Shown here in pieces: positions 37,689 to 46,816 of a stretch of DNA of 64,000 nt. Each line of letters opens with the position of its first letter. The first letter of the stretch is position 1. The notes beneath the pieces were generated by a model. It was given only the letters and a program-made list of their open reading frames with translations. It was not told the origin of the DNA and ran no database searches. Position numbers and translations under genes: made by a program. The stretch covers positions 1 through 64,000 of the forward strand of contig CAYNFR010000005.1 of the NCBI GenBank assembly GCA_964396595.1, written 5' to 3'. The DNA is from CAYNFR01 sp964396595. Lineage in GTDB: Bacteria; Bacteroidota; Bacteroidia; Chitinophagales; Saprospiraceae.

Positions 37689-38415
37689 GATCCATGTCAT
37701 GAAGGGCTTGTAAAATCTCCAAAGATCGTCTGCCATCACTATGCACGCAGAAGGTGTCAGCAACTATGGTGACCACAGTACCATCCACCGCTTTTACATG
37801 ATGTTGTTGTATTATTTCACTTACTTGGTTAACTGCCTCTTCTGCTGATTCTATACAAGCATTAGTGTGGTGTCTTGATACTAGCCTCCCGTCGCCATTG
37901 TATCTTCGGTCAGCAAATGCTTCATGGCGTACTTGGATATTATTTTCTATTGCCTTATTCGACAATAGAGAATGGAAAGGGGCAAATATTTCCAATCCTT
38001 CGTCTATACTGAGTACAGCTTCAATAATTGCTTCGCACACCTCGAGATCTTGATAGGCATCATTATACAATGCGCCATGGGGTTTGACATGGCGGATCTT
38101 ACCACCCGATGATTCTGTCATGGATTTTAATGCTGCAATCTGATAGCGTAGCATGGAGCGCAGTTCGTTTTTGGCAATTTTCATAGTTCTCCTCCCGAAT
38201 CCTTGCAAGTCAGGATAGCTCGGATGTGCACCGATTTGTTTATCATTTTTTAGTGCTAGATGGATAGTCTTATCTATCACCACAGGGTCCCCCGCATGGA
38301 AACCACAGGCGATATTGCATGCATCGATATAATTGATTAAATCTTCGTCACGACCACAACTAAAATTACCGAAGCCTTCTCCCATATCGCAATTGATAAA
38401 AAGCTTCGGCCTCAT
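37681..38415 (-). CDS. pxpA: 5-oxoprolinase subunit A (LamB/YcsF)
   Basis: PxpA is the hydrolase-like subunit of the 5-oxoprolinase complex. The 244-residue protein shows the family hallmarks: INCDMGEGFG at the N-terminus, NIACGFHAGDPVV, IGAHPSYPDLQGFGRR, VKPHGALYND, EAFADRRYNGDGRLVSR and CVHSDGRRS. It follows gcvT by 5 bases, so the two pathways are probably cotranscribed. Confidence 0.96.
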   Translation of the reverse strand: MRPKLFINCDMGEGFGNFSCGRDEDLINYIDACNIACGFHAGDPVVIDKTIHLALKNDKQIGAHPSYPDLQGFGRRTMKIAKNELRSMLRYQIAALKSMTESSGGKIRHVKPHGALYNDAYQDLEVCEAIIEAVLSIDEGLEIFAPFHSLLSNKAIENNIQVRHEAFADRRYNGDGRLVSRHHTNACIESAEEAVNQVSEIIQQHHVKAVDGTVVTIVADTFCVHSDGRRSLEILQALHDMDHD

Positions 38416-38420
38416 AGTGA

Positions 38421-39503
38421 TCAGACAAATGGAGGTTTGACAATGATGGCAGGTAGTGTATTGTTGCGTATCTGAATGGCAATTTCTTGATTCAGTTTGC
38501 TCGATTCTGTGGCAACATAACCCAGTCCGATACCTATATTGAGCATGGGTGATATAGTTCCTGATGTGACATGACCGATGTTATTGCCGTGCATATCTAC
38601 TATAGGATATCCTGCACGTGGGATGCCTTTGTTCACCATTTTAAAAGCCACTAATTTACGTTTTACGCCTTCTTCTTTTTGTTTAAGTAGATTGTCGGCA
38701 TTAACAAAATCATGGTTAAACTTAGTAACCCAACCCAGACCTGCTTCCAATGGAGACGTCGTATCATCAATATCATTGCCATAAAGGCAATATCCTTTTT
38801 CTAATCTCAATGTATCGCGTGCACCTAGTCCGGCAGCTAAAACTTTCGGGCCATCAGGAATATTGAATATAGCCTCCCACAATTTCACGGCATCCTTATT
38901 GGGTAAGTAAAGCTCAAAACCACCTGATCCCGTATAGCCTGTACCTGAAATGACTACATCGTCGATACCTGCCAGATTTCCGATTGCAAAGTGATAGTAC
39001 TTTATAGAGGAAAGATCTACAGATGTGAGGGGCTGCAATAGTTCTGCTGCTTTGGGTCCTTGAACAGCGAAGAGCGCTACTTCATCAGAAATATCACGAA
39101 GGCGGGCCTCGTAAATGTTGTGACTATTTATCCAGTCCCAATCCTTGGCAATATTACTAGCATTAACGACGATGAAATAGTTGTTTTCTGCTTTTCTATA
39201 AATGATGAAGTCATCCACTATACCGCCGGTGTCATTGGGTATGCATGAATACATGGCTTGACCATCGATGAGACGCGAGACATCATTGCTGCTTATACGT
39301 TGAAGCAAAGGTAGCGCACCCTCGCCTTCGATAATGAACTCGCCCATATGACTCACATCAAATACGCCCACGCTTTGACGCACGGCCATATGTTCTTCAA
39401 TAAGAGAAGAATAGCGCACCGGCATTTCAAAACCGGCGAAATCTATCATTTTAGCTCCCATTGTGACATGGGTGTCATAAAGTATGGTTTTCTTACTAGT
39501 CAT
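38421..39503 (-). CDS. gcvT: Glycine cleavage system T protein (aminomethyltransferase)
   Basis: GcvT transfers the methylene group from aminomethyl-lipoyl H protein to tetrahydrofolate and releases ammonia. From ATG 39503 the product is 360 residues, with FAGFEMPVRYSS, VGVFDVSHMGEF, SGTGYTGSGGFELYLP and GLGARDTLRLEKGYCLYGND. The open frame upstream to 39554 lies inside gcvP and is not used in my reading. The start codon is 2 bases after the gcvP stop. The H and L proteins are not in this window. Confidence 0.95.
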   Translation of the reverse strand: MTSKKTILYDTHVTMGAKMIDFAGFEMPVRYSSLIEEHMAVRQSVGVFDVSHMGEFIIEGEGALPLLQRISSNDVSRLIDGQAMYSCIPNDTGGIVDDFIIYRKAENNYFIVVNASNIAKDWDWINSHNIYEARLRDISDEVALFAVQGPKAAELLQPLTSVDLSSIKYYHFAIGNLAGIDDVVISGTGYTGSGGFELYLPNKDAVKLWEAIFNIPDGPKVLAAGLGARDTLRLEKGYCLYGNDIDDTTSPLEAGLGWVTKFNHDFVNADNLLKQKEEGVKRKLVAFKMVNKGIPRAGYPIVDMHGNNIGHVTSGTISPMLNIGIGLGYVATESSKLNQEIAIQIRNNTLPAIIVKPPFV

Positions 39504-39505
39504 TA

Positions 39506-42409
39506 CTATACTTTCTCGACTATTTCTTGCGCATAAGCTTCTATAGGAAGGCATGCACAGATTAAATTTCTGTCACCGTATGCATTGTCAATGCGTCTGA
39601 CAGAAGGCCAGAATTTATTTTCTCGAAGATAGCCCAGAGGGAAAGCTGCCTTTTCACGAGTATAAGGCATGTCCCATTGATCCGCTACTACCATCGCGTA
39701 AGTATGCGGTGAATTAAGCAAAACATTATTTTCTGGAGTCGCAATACCCTGTTCTATTTCTTTAATCTCATGACGGATGGCAATCAAGGCATCACAGAAT
39801 CTATCAATTTCGCTCTTTGTTTCACTCTCGGTAGGTTCGATCATCATAGTGCCGGCCACCGGAAAGCTGACAGTCGGGGCATGAAAACCGTAATCCATTA
39901 ATCTTTTAGCGATATCCGTCACTTCTATGCCGACCTTTTTAAACTCTCGGCAGTCAATTATCATCTCATGTGCACAATGACCATTGGCGCCGAGGTAGAG
40001 GACGTGATAGTGTGATTGGAGTCTTGCCTTTATATAATTAGCATTGAGTATGGCAAGTTTAGTTGCAGTAGTCAATCCATTTGCACCCATCATGGCGATG
40101 TATGCGTGCGATATAACTAATATGCTGGCACTACCAAATGGTGCTGCTGACATGGCACTAATTGCCGATGAACCACCTGTCTTGACTATTGTGTGACTAG
40201 GTAGGAACGGTGACAGATGCTTAGCTACACCGATAGGGCCTACGCCTGGCCCCCCTCCGCCATGCGGGATACAAAAGGTCTTGTGTAAATTGAGGTGGCA
40301 CACGTCGGCTCCTATATTTGCCGGACTTGTCAGACCGACTTGTGCATTCATGTTCGCACCATCCATATAGACCTGTCCTCCATGCTTGTGAATGGTTTCG
40401 CAGATTTCAATTATTCCCTCTTCAAATACACCATGTGTCGAAGGATAAGTTACCATCAATGCGGCAAGACTCCCTGAGTATTGTGCCGCTTTGGCTTTAA
40501 GATCAGATATATCTATGTTTCCATTGTCATCACAGGCCACTATTACGACTTTCATGCCTGCCATTACAGCACTGGCCGGGTTAGTTCCGTGGGCGCTTGA
40601 TGGTATAAGCGCAATATCTCTGTGGCCTTGACCCATATCTTCAAGATAAGCTTTGATAACCATCAGTCCGGCATATTCGCCTTGTGCTCCGCTATTGGGC
40701 TGTAGCGAAACGGCATCGAAACCTGTGATTTCGCATAGCCATGTGGAAAGTTCATCGATCATCTTAAGGTAACCTATTGTCTGATTTGCCGGGGCAAACG
40801 GATGAATGTCGGATAACTCCGGCCATGTTACAGGTATCATCTCTGTCGTAGCATTGAGCTTCATCGTACATGAGCCTAATGATATCATGGAGTGGGTAAG
40901 AGATAAATCTTTATTTTCAAGCCTTTTTAAATAGCGCAGCATCTCGTGCTCTGAATGATAACTGTTAAAAACAGGGTGCGTCAGATATGAAGATGACCTT
41001 ATGAGATTTTCAGGTAGTTGATATTCTAACTGGGTAGACTCCTGTCTCCAGGTCAAGTCTATGACACCTTTTCCTTTGAACAAAGCAAACACTCGGAGGA
41101 TGTCTTCGAGGTCATCATCAGTGGTGCATTCATGTAGCGAAATGCCTACATGAATATCATCAAAATACCTAAAGTTCAAGTTCTTTGACTCGGCCATCAA
41201 CCTAAGCCTCTTGATGTCGGCAACTTCTATTTTTAGCGTATCGAAGAAATAATCATTTACTTGTGTGTAGCCGAGTCTCTGGAGTTGGGTATTGAGGATG
41301 CAAGTCAGTCCATGTATTCTGTGGGCTATCCTTTTTAATCCTTGAGGGCCATGATAGACCGCATATGCGCCGGCGATAACGGCCAAGAGAACTTGTGCAG
41401 TGCAAATATTGGAAGTTGCTTTTTCACGACGGATGTGCTGCTCGCGTGTCTGAAGTGCCATACGGTAGGCATCTTTACCATCAGCATCTTTGCTCACTCC
41501 TATAATTCTACCCGGAATAGACCGCTTATAGTCTGATTTCGTCGCGAAGTACGCTGCATGTGGCCCACCGAATCCCATCGGCACACCGAATCGCTGAGAA
41601 GTTCCTACAACTGCATCAGCGCCCATCTCACCCGGAGGGGTGAGTAGAACAAGAGCCATTAAATCCGCAGCGACGGCGACCTGAACATTATTCTCCTTCG
41701 CAGAGGCAATCAGTTGTGAATAATCCACAATGGCGCCATCATTATTGGGGTATTGTAAAAGAATTCCATAAAGTGAGGGGTCTGTCAAATCAAGCTGAGA
41801 CAGAGATCCTTCTGAGTAATTCAATCCAAAGCCTTTAGCACGTGTTTTGACAACATCCTTGGTCTGAGGAAAGCAGTTTTTATCAACAAAAAAGCCAATA
41901 GCATCTTTTTTCTCTCTAGGTCGTTTATCTAAAAACATTGACATAGCTTCGGCAGCAGCCGTACCTTCATCGAGGAGAGAGGCATTGGCAATCTCCATTC
42001 CAGTAAGATCGATGATGAGTGTCTGGAAATTGATTAAAGCTTCCAACCTACCCTGTGCTATTTCTGCCTGATAAGGAGTGTAAGCTGTGTACCAACCGGG
42101 ATTTTCTAAAATATTCCGCAAGATCACAGGAGGGGTGATGGTCGGGTAGTATCCTGCACCTATAAAGGACTTGAATATTTTGTTGACTCCAAGAGTACTT
42201 TTGAGCAATTGGAGGTATTGTTGTTCTCCACATGGAGCTTCTAATATTAGCTCTCTAGTCATTCTGATATTCCGAGGTACTGTCTTACTGATTAATTCCT
42301 CTAAATCTTTAACACCAATGGAGCTGATCATCTCTTCTATATCCTGGGCTGAAGGCCCAATATGTCTTGTCGAGAAGGCTTGTTCGCGCTGTGGAAGCTT
42401 AAAATTCAT
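39506..42409 (-). CDS. gcvP: Glycine dehydrogenase (decarboxylating), fused P protein
   Basis: GcvP decarboxylates glycine and loads the aminomethyl group onto H protein. The 967-residue protein is the fused two-lobe form. It begins AFSTRHIGPSAQDIEEMI, has YTPYQAEIAQGRLEAL and LDEGTAAAEAM in the first lobe, and LQPNSGAQGEYAGL and SAHGTNPASA in the second. The PLP lysine is K710 in LNLHKTFCIPHGGGGPG. It leads a five-gene minus-strand operon with gcvT and pxpABC. Confidence 0.97.
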   Translation of the reverse strand: MNFKLPQREQAFSTRHIGPSAQDIEEMISSIGVKDLEELISKTVPRNIRMTRELILEAPCGEQQYLQLLKSTLGVNKIFKSFIGAGYYPTITPPVILRNILENPGWYTAYTPYQAEIAQGRLEALINFQTLIIDLTGMEIANASLLDEGTAAAEAMSMFLDKRPREKKDAIGFFVDKNCFPQTKDVVKTRAKGFGLNYSEGSLSQLDLTDPSLYGILLQYPNNDGAIVDYSQLIASAKENNVQVAVAADLMALVLLTPPGEMGADAVVGTSQRFGVPMGFGGPHAAYFATKSDYKRSIPGRIIGVSKDADGKDAYRMALQTREQHIRREKATSNICTAQVLLAVIAGAYAVYHGPQGLKRIAHRIHGLTCILNTQLQRLGYTQVNDYFFDTLKIEVADIKRLRLMAESKNLNFRYFDDIHVGISLHECTTDDDLEDILRVFALFKGKGVIDLTWRQESTQLEYQLPENLIRSSSYLTHPVFNSYHSEHEMLRYLKRLENKDLSLTHSMISLGSCTMKLNATTEMIPVTWPELSDIHPFAPANQTIGYLKMIDELSTWLCEITGFDAVSLQPNSGAQGEYAGLMVIKAYLEDMGQGHRDIALIPSSAHGTNPASAVMAGMKVVIVACDDNGNIDISDLKAKAAQYSGSLAALMVTYPSTHGVFEEGIIEICETIHKHGGQVYMDGANMNAQVGLTSPANIGADVCHLNLHKTFCIPHGGGGPGVGPIGVAKHLSPFLPSHTIVKTGGSSAISAMSAAPFGSASILVISHAYIAMMGANGLTTATKLAILNANYIKARLQSHYHVLYLGANGHCAHEMIIDCREFKKVGIEVTDIAKRLMDYGFHAPTVSFPVAGTMMIEPTESETKSEIDRFCDALIAIRHEIKEIEQGIATPENNVLLNSPHTYAMVVADQWDMPYTREKAAFPLGYLRENKFWPSVRRIDNAYGDRNLICACLPIEAYAQEIVEKV

Positions 42410-42496
42410 TGTAAGGATTCTGATTTGTGTATCTAAATACTAATTCATCCAAAAAGTTGTACTACTAATGGCCTAATAATAGCGAGTATTAAGTGA

Positions 42497-42545
42497 TTAT
42501 CTCCGAAGAGATAAGCTTCTCTTGCTGCTCTCTAAAACCAGAGCA
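42497..42545. promoter_or_regulatory. Paired hairpins upstream of gcvP
   Basis: TTATCTC-CGAA-GAGATAA (42497-42514) is a perfect 7-bp stem with a tetraloop. TGCTCT-CTAAAACC-AGAGCA (42526-42545) follows 11 bases later. Both lie about 90-135 bases upstream of the gcvP start and could be operators or leader structures for the operon. No known regulator site is recognised. Confidence 0.35.
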
Positions 42546-42705
42546 AATATCATCATATGTCCACGAAAAATCATACTTGCGGCAATGAGATTTTACTATT
42601 TTAGTTAAAATAGGGAAGACAGGCTATATTTCTAAAAAAAATATATAAAAATATTTCATACTATGGAATTAGCTTCTTATGTTTATCTGCGAATGAGCGA
42701 TGTTG

Positions 42706-42720
42706 CCATATTTTATATGG
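42706..42720. promoter_or_regulatory. Inverted repeat upstream of the glycine-rich gene
   Basis: CCATAT-TTT-ATATGG is a perfect 6-bp inverted repeat about 50 bases before the start codon at 42770, inside AT-rich sequence. It may be an operator. Confidence 0.3.
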
Positions 42721-42769
42721 TAGCAGCTTTTTAAAACACAATCTATTAACTAACTTTTAAATCAAATTT

Positions 42770-43048
42770 ATGGATGTTTCATTAATTATTCAGCTTCTTA
42801 GCGGGGCATTAGGTGGTAATCTTGCTGGCAAATTGATACCTAGTGCGAATGCGGGGACTTTGATCAACTCGATTGCGGGTATCGCTGGAGGCGGACTCGG
42901 TGGTAAGTTACTAGGCATGGCTGGTTTAGCAGCTGCTGGAGGTGGTATGGATATAGCCTCTATATTAACAAGCGTAGCTGGTGGCGGTATCGGCGGTGGT
43001 ATAATCACTACTGTGATAGGTATGATAAAAAAGGCAATGTCCAAGTAG
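42770..43048 (+). CDS. Small glycine-rich hydrophobic protein
   Basis: The 92-residue protein is built of Gly/Ala/Leu/Ile repeats: LLSGALGGNLAGKL, IAGIAGGGLGGKLLG and SVAGGGIGGGIITTVIG, ending in a basic KKAMSK. It has no cleavable signal peptide but could form two or three membrane helices packed by glycine zippers. Similar short glycine-rich proteins occur in many bacteria without known function; bacteriocins and holins share this composition, but nothing else here supports those roles. A strong terminator follows directly, so it is a single-gene unit. Confidence 0.75.
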   Translation: MDVSLIIQLLSGALGGNLAGKLIPSANAGTLINSIAGIAGGGLGGKLLGMAGLAAAGGGMDIASILTSVAGGGIGGGIITTVIGMIKKAMSK

Positions 43049-43069
43049 AAAATATCTCATTATTCATAG

Positions 43070-43106
43070 AAGGCTGAACTCTATAATGGGATTCAGCCTT
43101 TTTTTA
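43070..43106 (+). terminator. Rho-independent terminator
   Basis: AAGGCTGAA (43070-43078) and TTCAGCCTT (43092-43100) form a perfect 9-bp stem with a 13-base loop, followed by a run of T. It ends the small glycine-rich gene. The AAGG in the stem base also gives a partial A-run on the other strand, so it may serve the convergent gene as well. Confidence 0.85.
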
Positions 43107-43118
43107 TCTGACGTCGAA

Positions 43119-44741
43119 TCAAGTCATTTTTTCGCCGGATGTGCGGTACAATTGTTCGATGTATCGAAGATTCGCTTGAAAGGTGTTTTCGCCTATTTTC
43201 GGTCTTATTTTACGGAGGAATTCATTGAGTTTCGTAAACTCTTGTAGTGTTAGAACATTATCCTCCATAAAGGTATTGACTAACATATTGAAGTGGTCAA
43301 CACCGTTCTTTGATGCCAAAATTTCTTGTTTTTTATCTGCTTGAAATTGGTACAAAAAATTTGCTTCCTCAAAGTTGAGTTTACGCGATAGGGTTAAATT
43401 GTCAATATCTTTTTTTATTTCCTCTATTTTGACCAGTACTTCGTCATGATCTATCTTGAGATTGTCATAATCGTGCATGACCATGGCAAATTTTTTAAGT
43501 TGTTCTTTAAGTCTTCTTCCTCGGCGTCTGTAAATTATTAAACTTGACAAGGCTGTAATCGTTATAAAACTAAGACCGACCACAAACTCTGTCAAGAATC
43601 CTTTATCTTCGAGCATATCAAAAAAACGATGCAAGGGACTGCTTTCGGCTTGTTTTCCGTTATTCTCAATGGCATAATTGACGTCATCAAAAAAATCTAT
43701 TTTGATGTTCTTCTCAGGCAGCAGACCATTAATATGACTAGTGTACGTCTGAATCATTTGGCTTATAGGGTCGGTAGTCCTGTAAAGATTCCGAATATTG
43801 CTCCATTGGCCTAATTGAAAACTCGATCCTATTTGATCATCTATAATTTTATTTATTTTCAGAAAGCTATAAACAAAAGATTTCAACTTGACTCTATCAT
43901 TGAGGTAGGAAGCATAAGCCACTGAAAGGCTGTCTTCACGCAAGATAAATTTTTCTTTTTCACTTTCGAGATAACTGATCAGTTCTTCAGGGCTAGGAAT
44001 AAGCGGATAAATAGTACCTATTCTTCTGAAATGTTGGTTGCTCAGAGATTTGCCGGTTCCTGTGATAGTTGACAGGATAAAGACGTTTTCAGGAAAGGAG
44101 ACTTCGGTGTTGCCGAGTTTAGTTTTGTCGCCTCGTTTTTCGAGTATGTCCCATAAGTAGGGACCCCAGAAGCTCTCCGGATTTATCTTATCTAGTTCGT
44201 CAATAAAAATAACAAAATTCTCAGAAGGTATAAGACGAGCTTTTTCTAGAAAAATTAAAATTTTACCGGGAATAAAGTCACCCTTTTCAAAGTAACCGAT
44301 ATACTCCTGATGTAGTAATAATTCAAAATTGGGTGCGCATTTTACCGTTATAATATTGTGGTTATCCGATGCGATAAAAGTTGTCAAACGCTCCAGGAAA
44401 GTACTTGCACCTATGCCACTAACGCTTGTGAATAGAACAGATTTGTTTTGCAAAACAGAGATCACTACGTTTTCCCATTCTTGGTAGGATTTAGTTAATG
44501 GAAAGGGATTGGAAAGTATCTCGCTGCCTGTTGATTTGTTCTCTTTTATCTGATGAATATTGTTGTAGAGCTCATCGATTTTATCCGGGACATCAACAAC
44601 AAATTCAACTTTTTTGTCTAATAGGATATTTGTTTCATGCCATAATGGATCTACCTCATTTCTTAAACCTAATGATAATAGAAATATCAGTATACCTATA
44701 CCAATAAAACTGCAAAGTGCTATTTTTAATTTATTGCTCAT
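43119..44741 (-). CDS. AAA-like membrane protein with defective Walker A
   Basis: From ATG 44741 the product is 540 residues. A hydrophobic helix lies at about 7-25 and another at about 380-403, the latter followed by RRRGRR. Between them is an AAA/McrB-like domain: VLFTSVSGIGASTFLERL sits where Walker A should be, but the lysine is replaced by A112 and the first glycine by S106. Walker B is intact (FVIFIDELDKINPE, D181-E182), and VFILSTITGTGK resembles the sensor 1 strand. Charge rules place the AAA-like domain outside the cytoplasm and the C-terminal coiled coil inside. The start overlaps the upstream gene by 11 bases. Function unknown. Confidence 0.7.
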   Translation of the reverse strand: MSNKLKIALCSFIGIGILIFLLSLGLRNEVDPLWHETNILLDKKVEFVVDVPDKIDELYNNIHQIKENKSTGSEILSNPFPLTKSYQEWENVVISVLQNKSVLFTSVSGIGASTFLERLTTFIASDNHNIITVKCAPNFELLLHQEYIGYFEKGDFIPGKILIFLEKARLIPSENFVIFIDELDKINPESFWGPYLWDILEKRGDKTKLGNTEVSFPENVFILSTITGTGKSLSNQHFRRIGTIYPLIPSPEELISYLESEKEKFILREDSLSVAYASYLNDRVKLKSFVYSFLKINKIIDDQIGSSFQLGQWSNIRNLYRTTDPISQMIQTYTSHINGLLPEKNIKIDFFDDVNYAIENNGKQAESSPLHRFFDMLEDKGFLTEFVVGLSFITITALSSLIIYRRRGRRLKEQLKKFAMVMHDYDNLKIDHDEVLVKIEEIKKDIDNLTLSRKLNFEEANFLYQFQADKKQEILASKNGVDHFNMLVNTFMEDNVLTLQEFTKLNEFLRKIRPKIGENTFQANLRYIEQLYRTSGEKMT

Positions 44742-45507
44742 AATTTTCGCGAGTTGATAGCACGAATCTGTTTTTAAATTCAACGTCCTCTGTTCCCATC
44801 CAGTGATCCCAGAATGAAAAATACAGGCCGTAGTTAGTGGTGAACTTTCGATGATGCAAGTCATGATGAGTAGCACCAATAAACCATTTCATAATCGGAT
44901 GATGCCCCCATGAAGCAGGAAAAATCTCTACACCAGCATGATTTATAATAGCAGATATCGTCATTACCAGCAGTAGAAACAGAACAAGCGTCCAATGCAG
45001 CGGGATAATGAAGATTATGACAGGAATAATGACGGCTTGCAGCAGCGACTCGATAGGATGGAATGAAAACGAAGTCCACGCTGTGGTCTGGATACTTTCG
45101 TGGTGTATTTTGTGTACAAGCCTATATATGCGAGGATGATGAAGCCATCGATGCATCCAGTAGTAATAGGTTTCATGTATTAACATAGCAGCTACTATAC
45201 TGATCGGAATGTACCATATAGGCCATTCCCTTATATCGTGATAAATAGCCGTATGTCCCTTGCGATATGCTAAGATCATGATTAACCCTACAGCGGCAAA
45301 AATGAAAGTACTGATGCCTGACCATATGATCTCTGCTCTTATCTGTGAGGCCGACCAAGAAAATGATAAAATCCGCTGCGGTTTAACACTTCGTATCTTT
45401 CTATATATATACTTATGATAAATACCTGCGAGTAACAAATACCGGCCAAAAATGATACCTGTAAGTATCAAGAAAGTGATAATGATATAATTTATCGAAA
45501 TGTCCAT
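44731..45507 (-). CDS. Fatty acid hydroxylase/sterol desaturase family membrane protein
   Basis: This 258-residue di-iron membrane hydroxylase has the three histidine clusters of the family: HETYYYWMHRWLHH, HKIHHES and HDLHHRKF, plus an extra HAGVEIFP segment between them. Four to five hydrophobic segments are present. The substrate is probably a lipid acyl chain or isoprenoid, not identifiable here. It ends 11 bases inside the next gene and starts 16 bases after glycerate kinase, so the three are likely cotranscribed. Confidence 0.92.
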   Translation of the reverse strand: MDISINYIIITFLILTGIIFGRYLLLAGIYHKYIYRKIRSVKPQRILSFSWSASQIRAEIIWSGISTFIFAAVGLIMILAYRKGHTAIYHDIREWPIWYIPISIVAAMLIHETYYYWMHRWLHHPRIYRLVHKIHHESIQTTAWTSFSFHPIESLLQAVIIPVIIFIIPLHWTLVLFLLLVMTISAIINHAGVEIFPASWGHHPIMKWFIGATHHDLHHRKFTTNYGLYFSFWDHWMGTEDVEFKNRFVLSTRENYEQ

Positions 45508-45523
45508 GTCGCAGCGAAGATGA

Positions 45524-46633
45524 TCATTTAATTGTATTTGCTAAGAATCTGAAAAGCCATTTATTTGTTAAACTTTTCCAATTGTTAATCGCATTCTCTT
45601 CATTTTTAGCATGATTCACTAGCGTATCTATGTAGTCAAATGGCGCTGGAGACGCTGGATTGATAGTAGATTTTCCACATAAAAGTGCCACTGGTTTGTT
45701 TGCCAATATTGCTCGTTGAGATATACCGGTCACAACCTTCCCTTGAAGACTTGACTGGTCATATTGGCCTTCTCCTGTGATTATCCAATCTGCCCATGCG
45801 ATATCCTCTTCAATCCCGAGTTGTGCCATCATCCAATCTATACCTGAAACAATCTCTGTGCAGTAGAAGGCCCATAGAACAGCCCCTATTCCTCCCGCTG
45901 CACCCAGCCCTTGGATATCCATGGCTTGGTCTGTCATGGTGGTCAAAATGTGCTGAAAATTTTTCATGCCGTTTTCCAATCGATTTACAGCCTCTTCATC
46001 AGCACCTTTTTGTCTTGCATAAATATGTGTCGCACCTGAAGAACCTGTCATTGGATTTTTAACGTCAGTGACTAGGCTGATTTTGATTTTGTTAAGCGAC
46101 TTTTTTTGAGGTCGTTTGATGCGATGAACATCTATAAGATTCTGTCCAAGTGGTATGATTTCCTTGCCCTCCTTGTCATAAAATCGAAAACCCAGGGCCG
46201 TGGCGGCTCCTATACCGCCATCATTGGTGGCACTACCACCGACAAATAGATATATATGATCATGCTTGAGATTAATGGCATGCTCCACTAATTGTCCCGT
46301 TCCATAACTGGTCGTAAATAGGGGGTTTCTTAAAGATTGCTCAATAAGCCCGAGACCGGAAGCTTGAGCCATCTCGATATAAGCCGTTCTCCCATCCGAT
46401 AGGTAATATCCATTGATCGGTCTGAAGGCAGGATCGCTCACCGTACATTCTATTTGTTTTAGTCTTTTATACCGAGCTATAACATCAAGGGTGCCTTCAC
46501 CGCCATCAGCAATCTCTCTGACACGAATATCAGCTTCAGGAAAATGATTCTTAATACTTATAGCGATATGCTCGTTGATCTCTCGAGAGCTGGCACAGCC
46601 CTTAAACTTGTCACATATAATCAAATAATTCAC
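45524..46633 (-). CDS. Glycerate kinase
   Basis: This 369-residue protein belongs to the GarK/GlxK glycerate kinase family, which phosphorylates D-glycerate to 2-phosphoglycerate. Visible features are CDKFKGCASSREINEHI, EIADGGEGTLDVI, IEMAQASGLGLI, YLFVGGSATNDGGIGAATALG and the late WIITGEGQYDQSSLQGK. The start codon is GTG, giving the family-like opening NYLIICDKFKG. Its link to the following lipid hydroxylase is not obvious. Confidence 0.94.
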   Translation of the reverse strand: MNYLIICDKFKGCASSREINEHIAISIKNHFPEADIRVREIADGGEGTLDVIARYKRLKQIECTVSDPAFRPINGYYLSDGRTAYIEMAQASGLGLIEQSLRNPLFTTSYGTGQLVEHAINLKHDHIYLFVGGSATNDGGIGAATALGFRFYDKEGKEIIPLGQNLIDVHRIKRPQKKSLNKIKISLVTDVKNPMTGSSGATHIYARQKGADEEAVNRLENGMKNFQHILTTMTDQAMDIQGLGAAGGIGAVLWAFYCTEIVSGIDWMMAQLGIEEDIAWADWIITGEGQYDQSSLQGKVVTGISQRAILANKPVALLCGKSTINPASPAPFDYIDTLVNHAKNEENAINNWKSLTNKWLFRFLANTIK

Positions 46634-46808
46634 TTAAATGAAAGCACGGTTTAGGGCATAAAAATAGTGGAATTGGATTAGTTAGCCCTGTTCGAATGAT
46701 AATGTTATTTCGCACTCTTTAATTGACGGAGAGATATCAGAAGAGAGCTTAGCATAATGATCCTCACTTGGCTGATGAATTGATATCAATTAACCACTAT
46801 GGTCAGTT

Positions 46809-46816
46809 TATCTTTG
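46809..46816 (+). promoter_or_regulatory. -7-like element upstream of the sigma factor gene
   Basis: TATCTTTG exactly matches TAnnTTTG and is followed by ACC. The nearest TTG is 26 bases upstream, longer than the usual spacer. The sigma gene begins 90 bases downstream. The surrounding bases 46803-46827 also resemble the 3' part of the dispersed repeat, so this may be a repeat remnant. Confidence 0.3.

Larger units (their letters stand above)
42410..42769. other. Divergent intergenic region with several inverted repeats
   Basis: These 360 bases lie between gcvP and the divergent glycine-rich small gene. They hold two hairpins (42497-42514 and 42526-42545) and a palindrome near 42706-42720. 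I see no glycine-riboswitch-like pattern and no ORF. Confidence 0.6.

Noticed and set aside
42410..42769. Glycine riboswitch upstream of gcvP
   Set aside because: Only simple hairpins are visible; the tandem-aptamer conserved bases were not found.
42790..43044. 84-residue antisense ORF opposite the glycine-rich gene
   Set aside because: Its Pro/Ala/Ile-rich sequence is the expected complement of glycine repeats, and the plus-strand gene has its own terminator.
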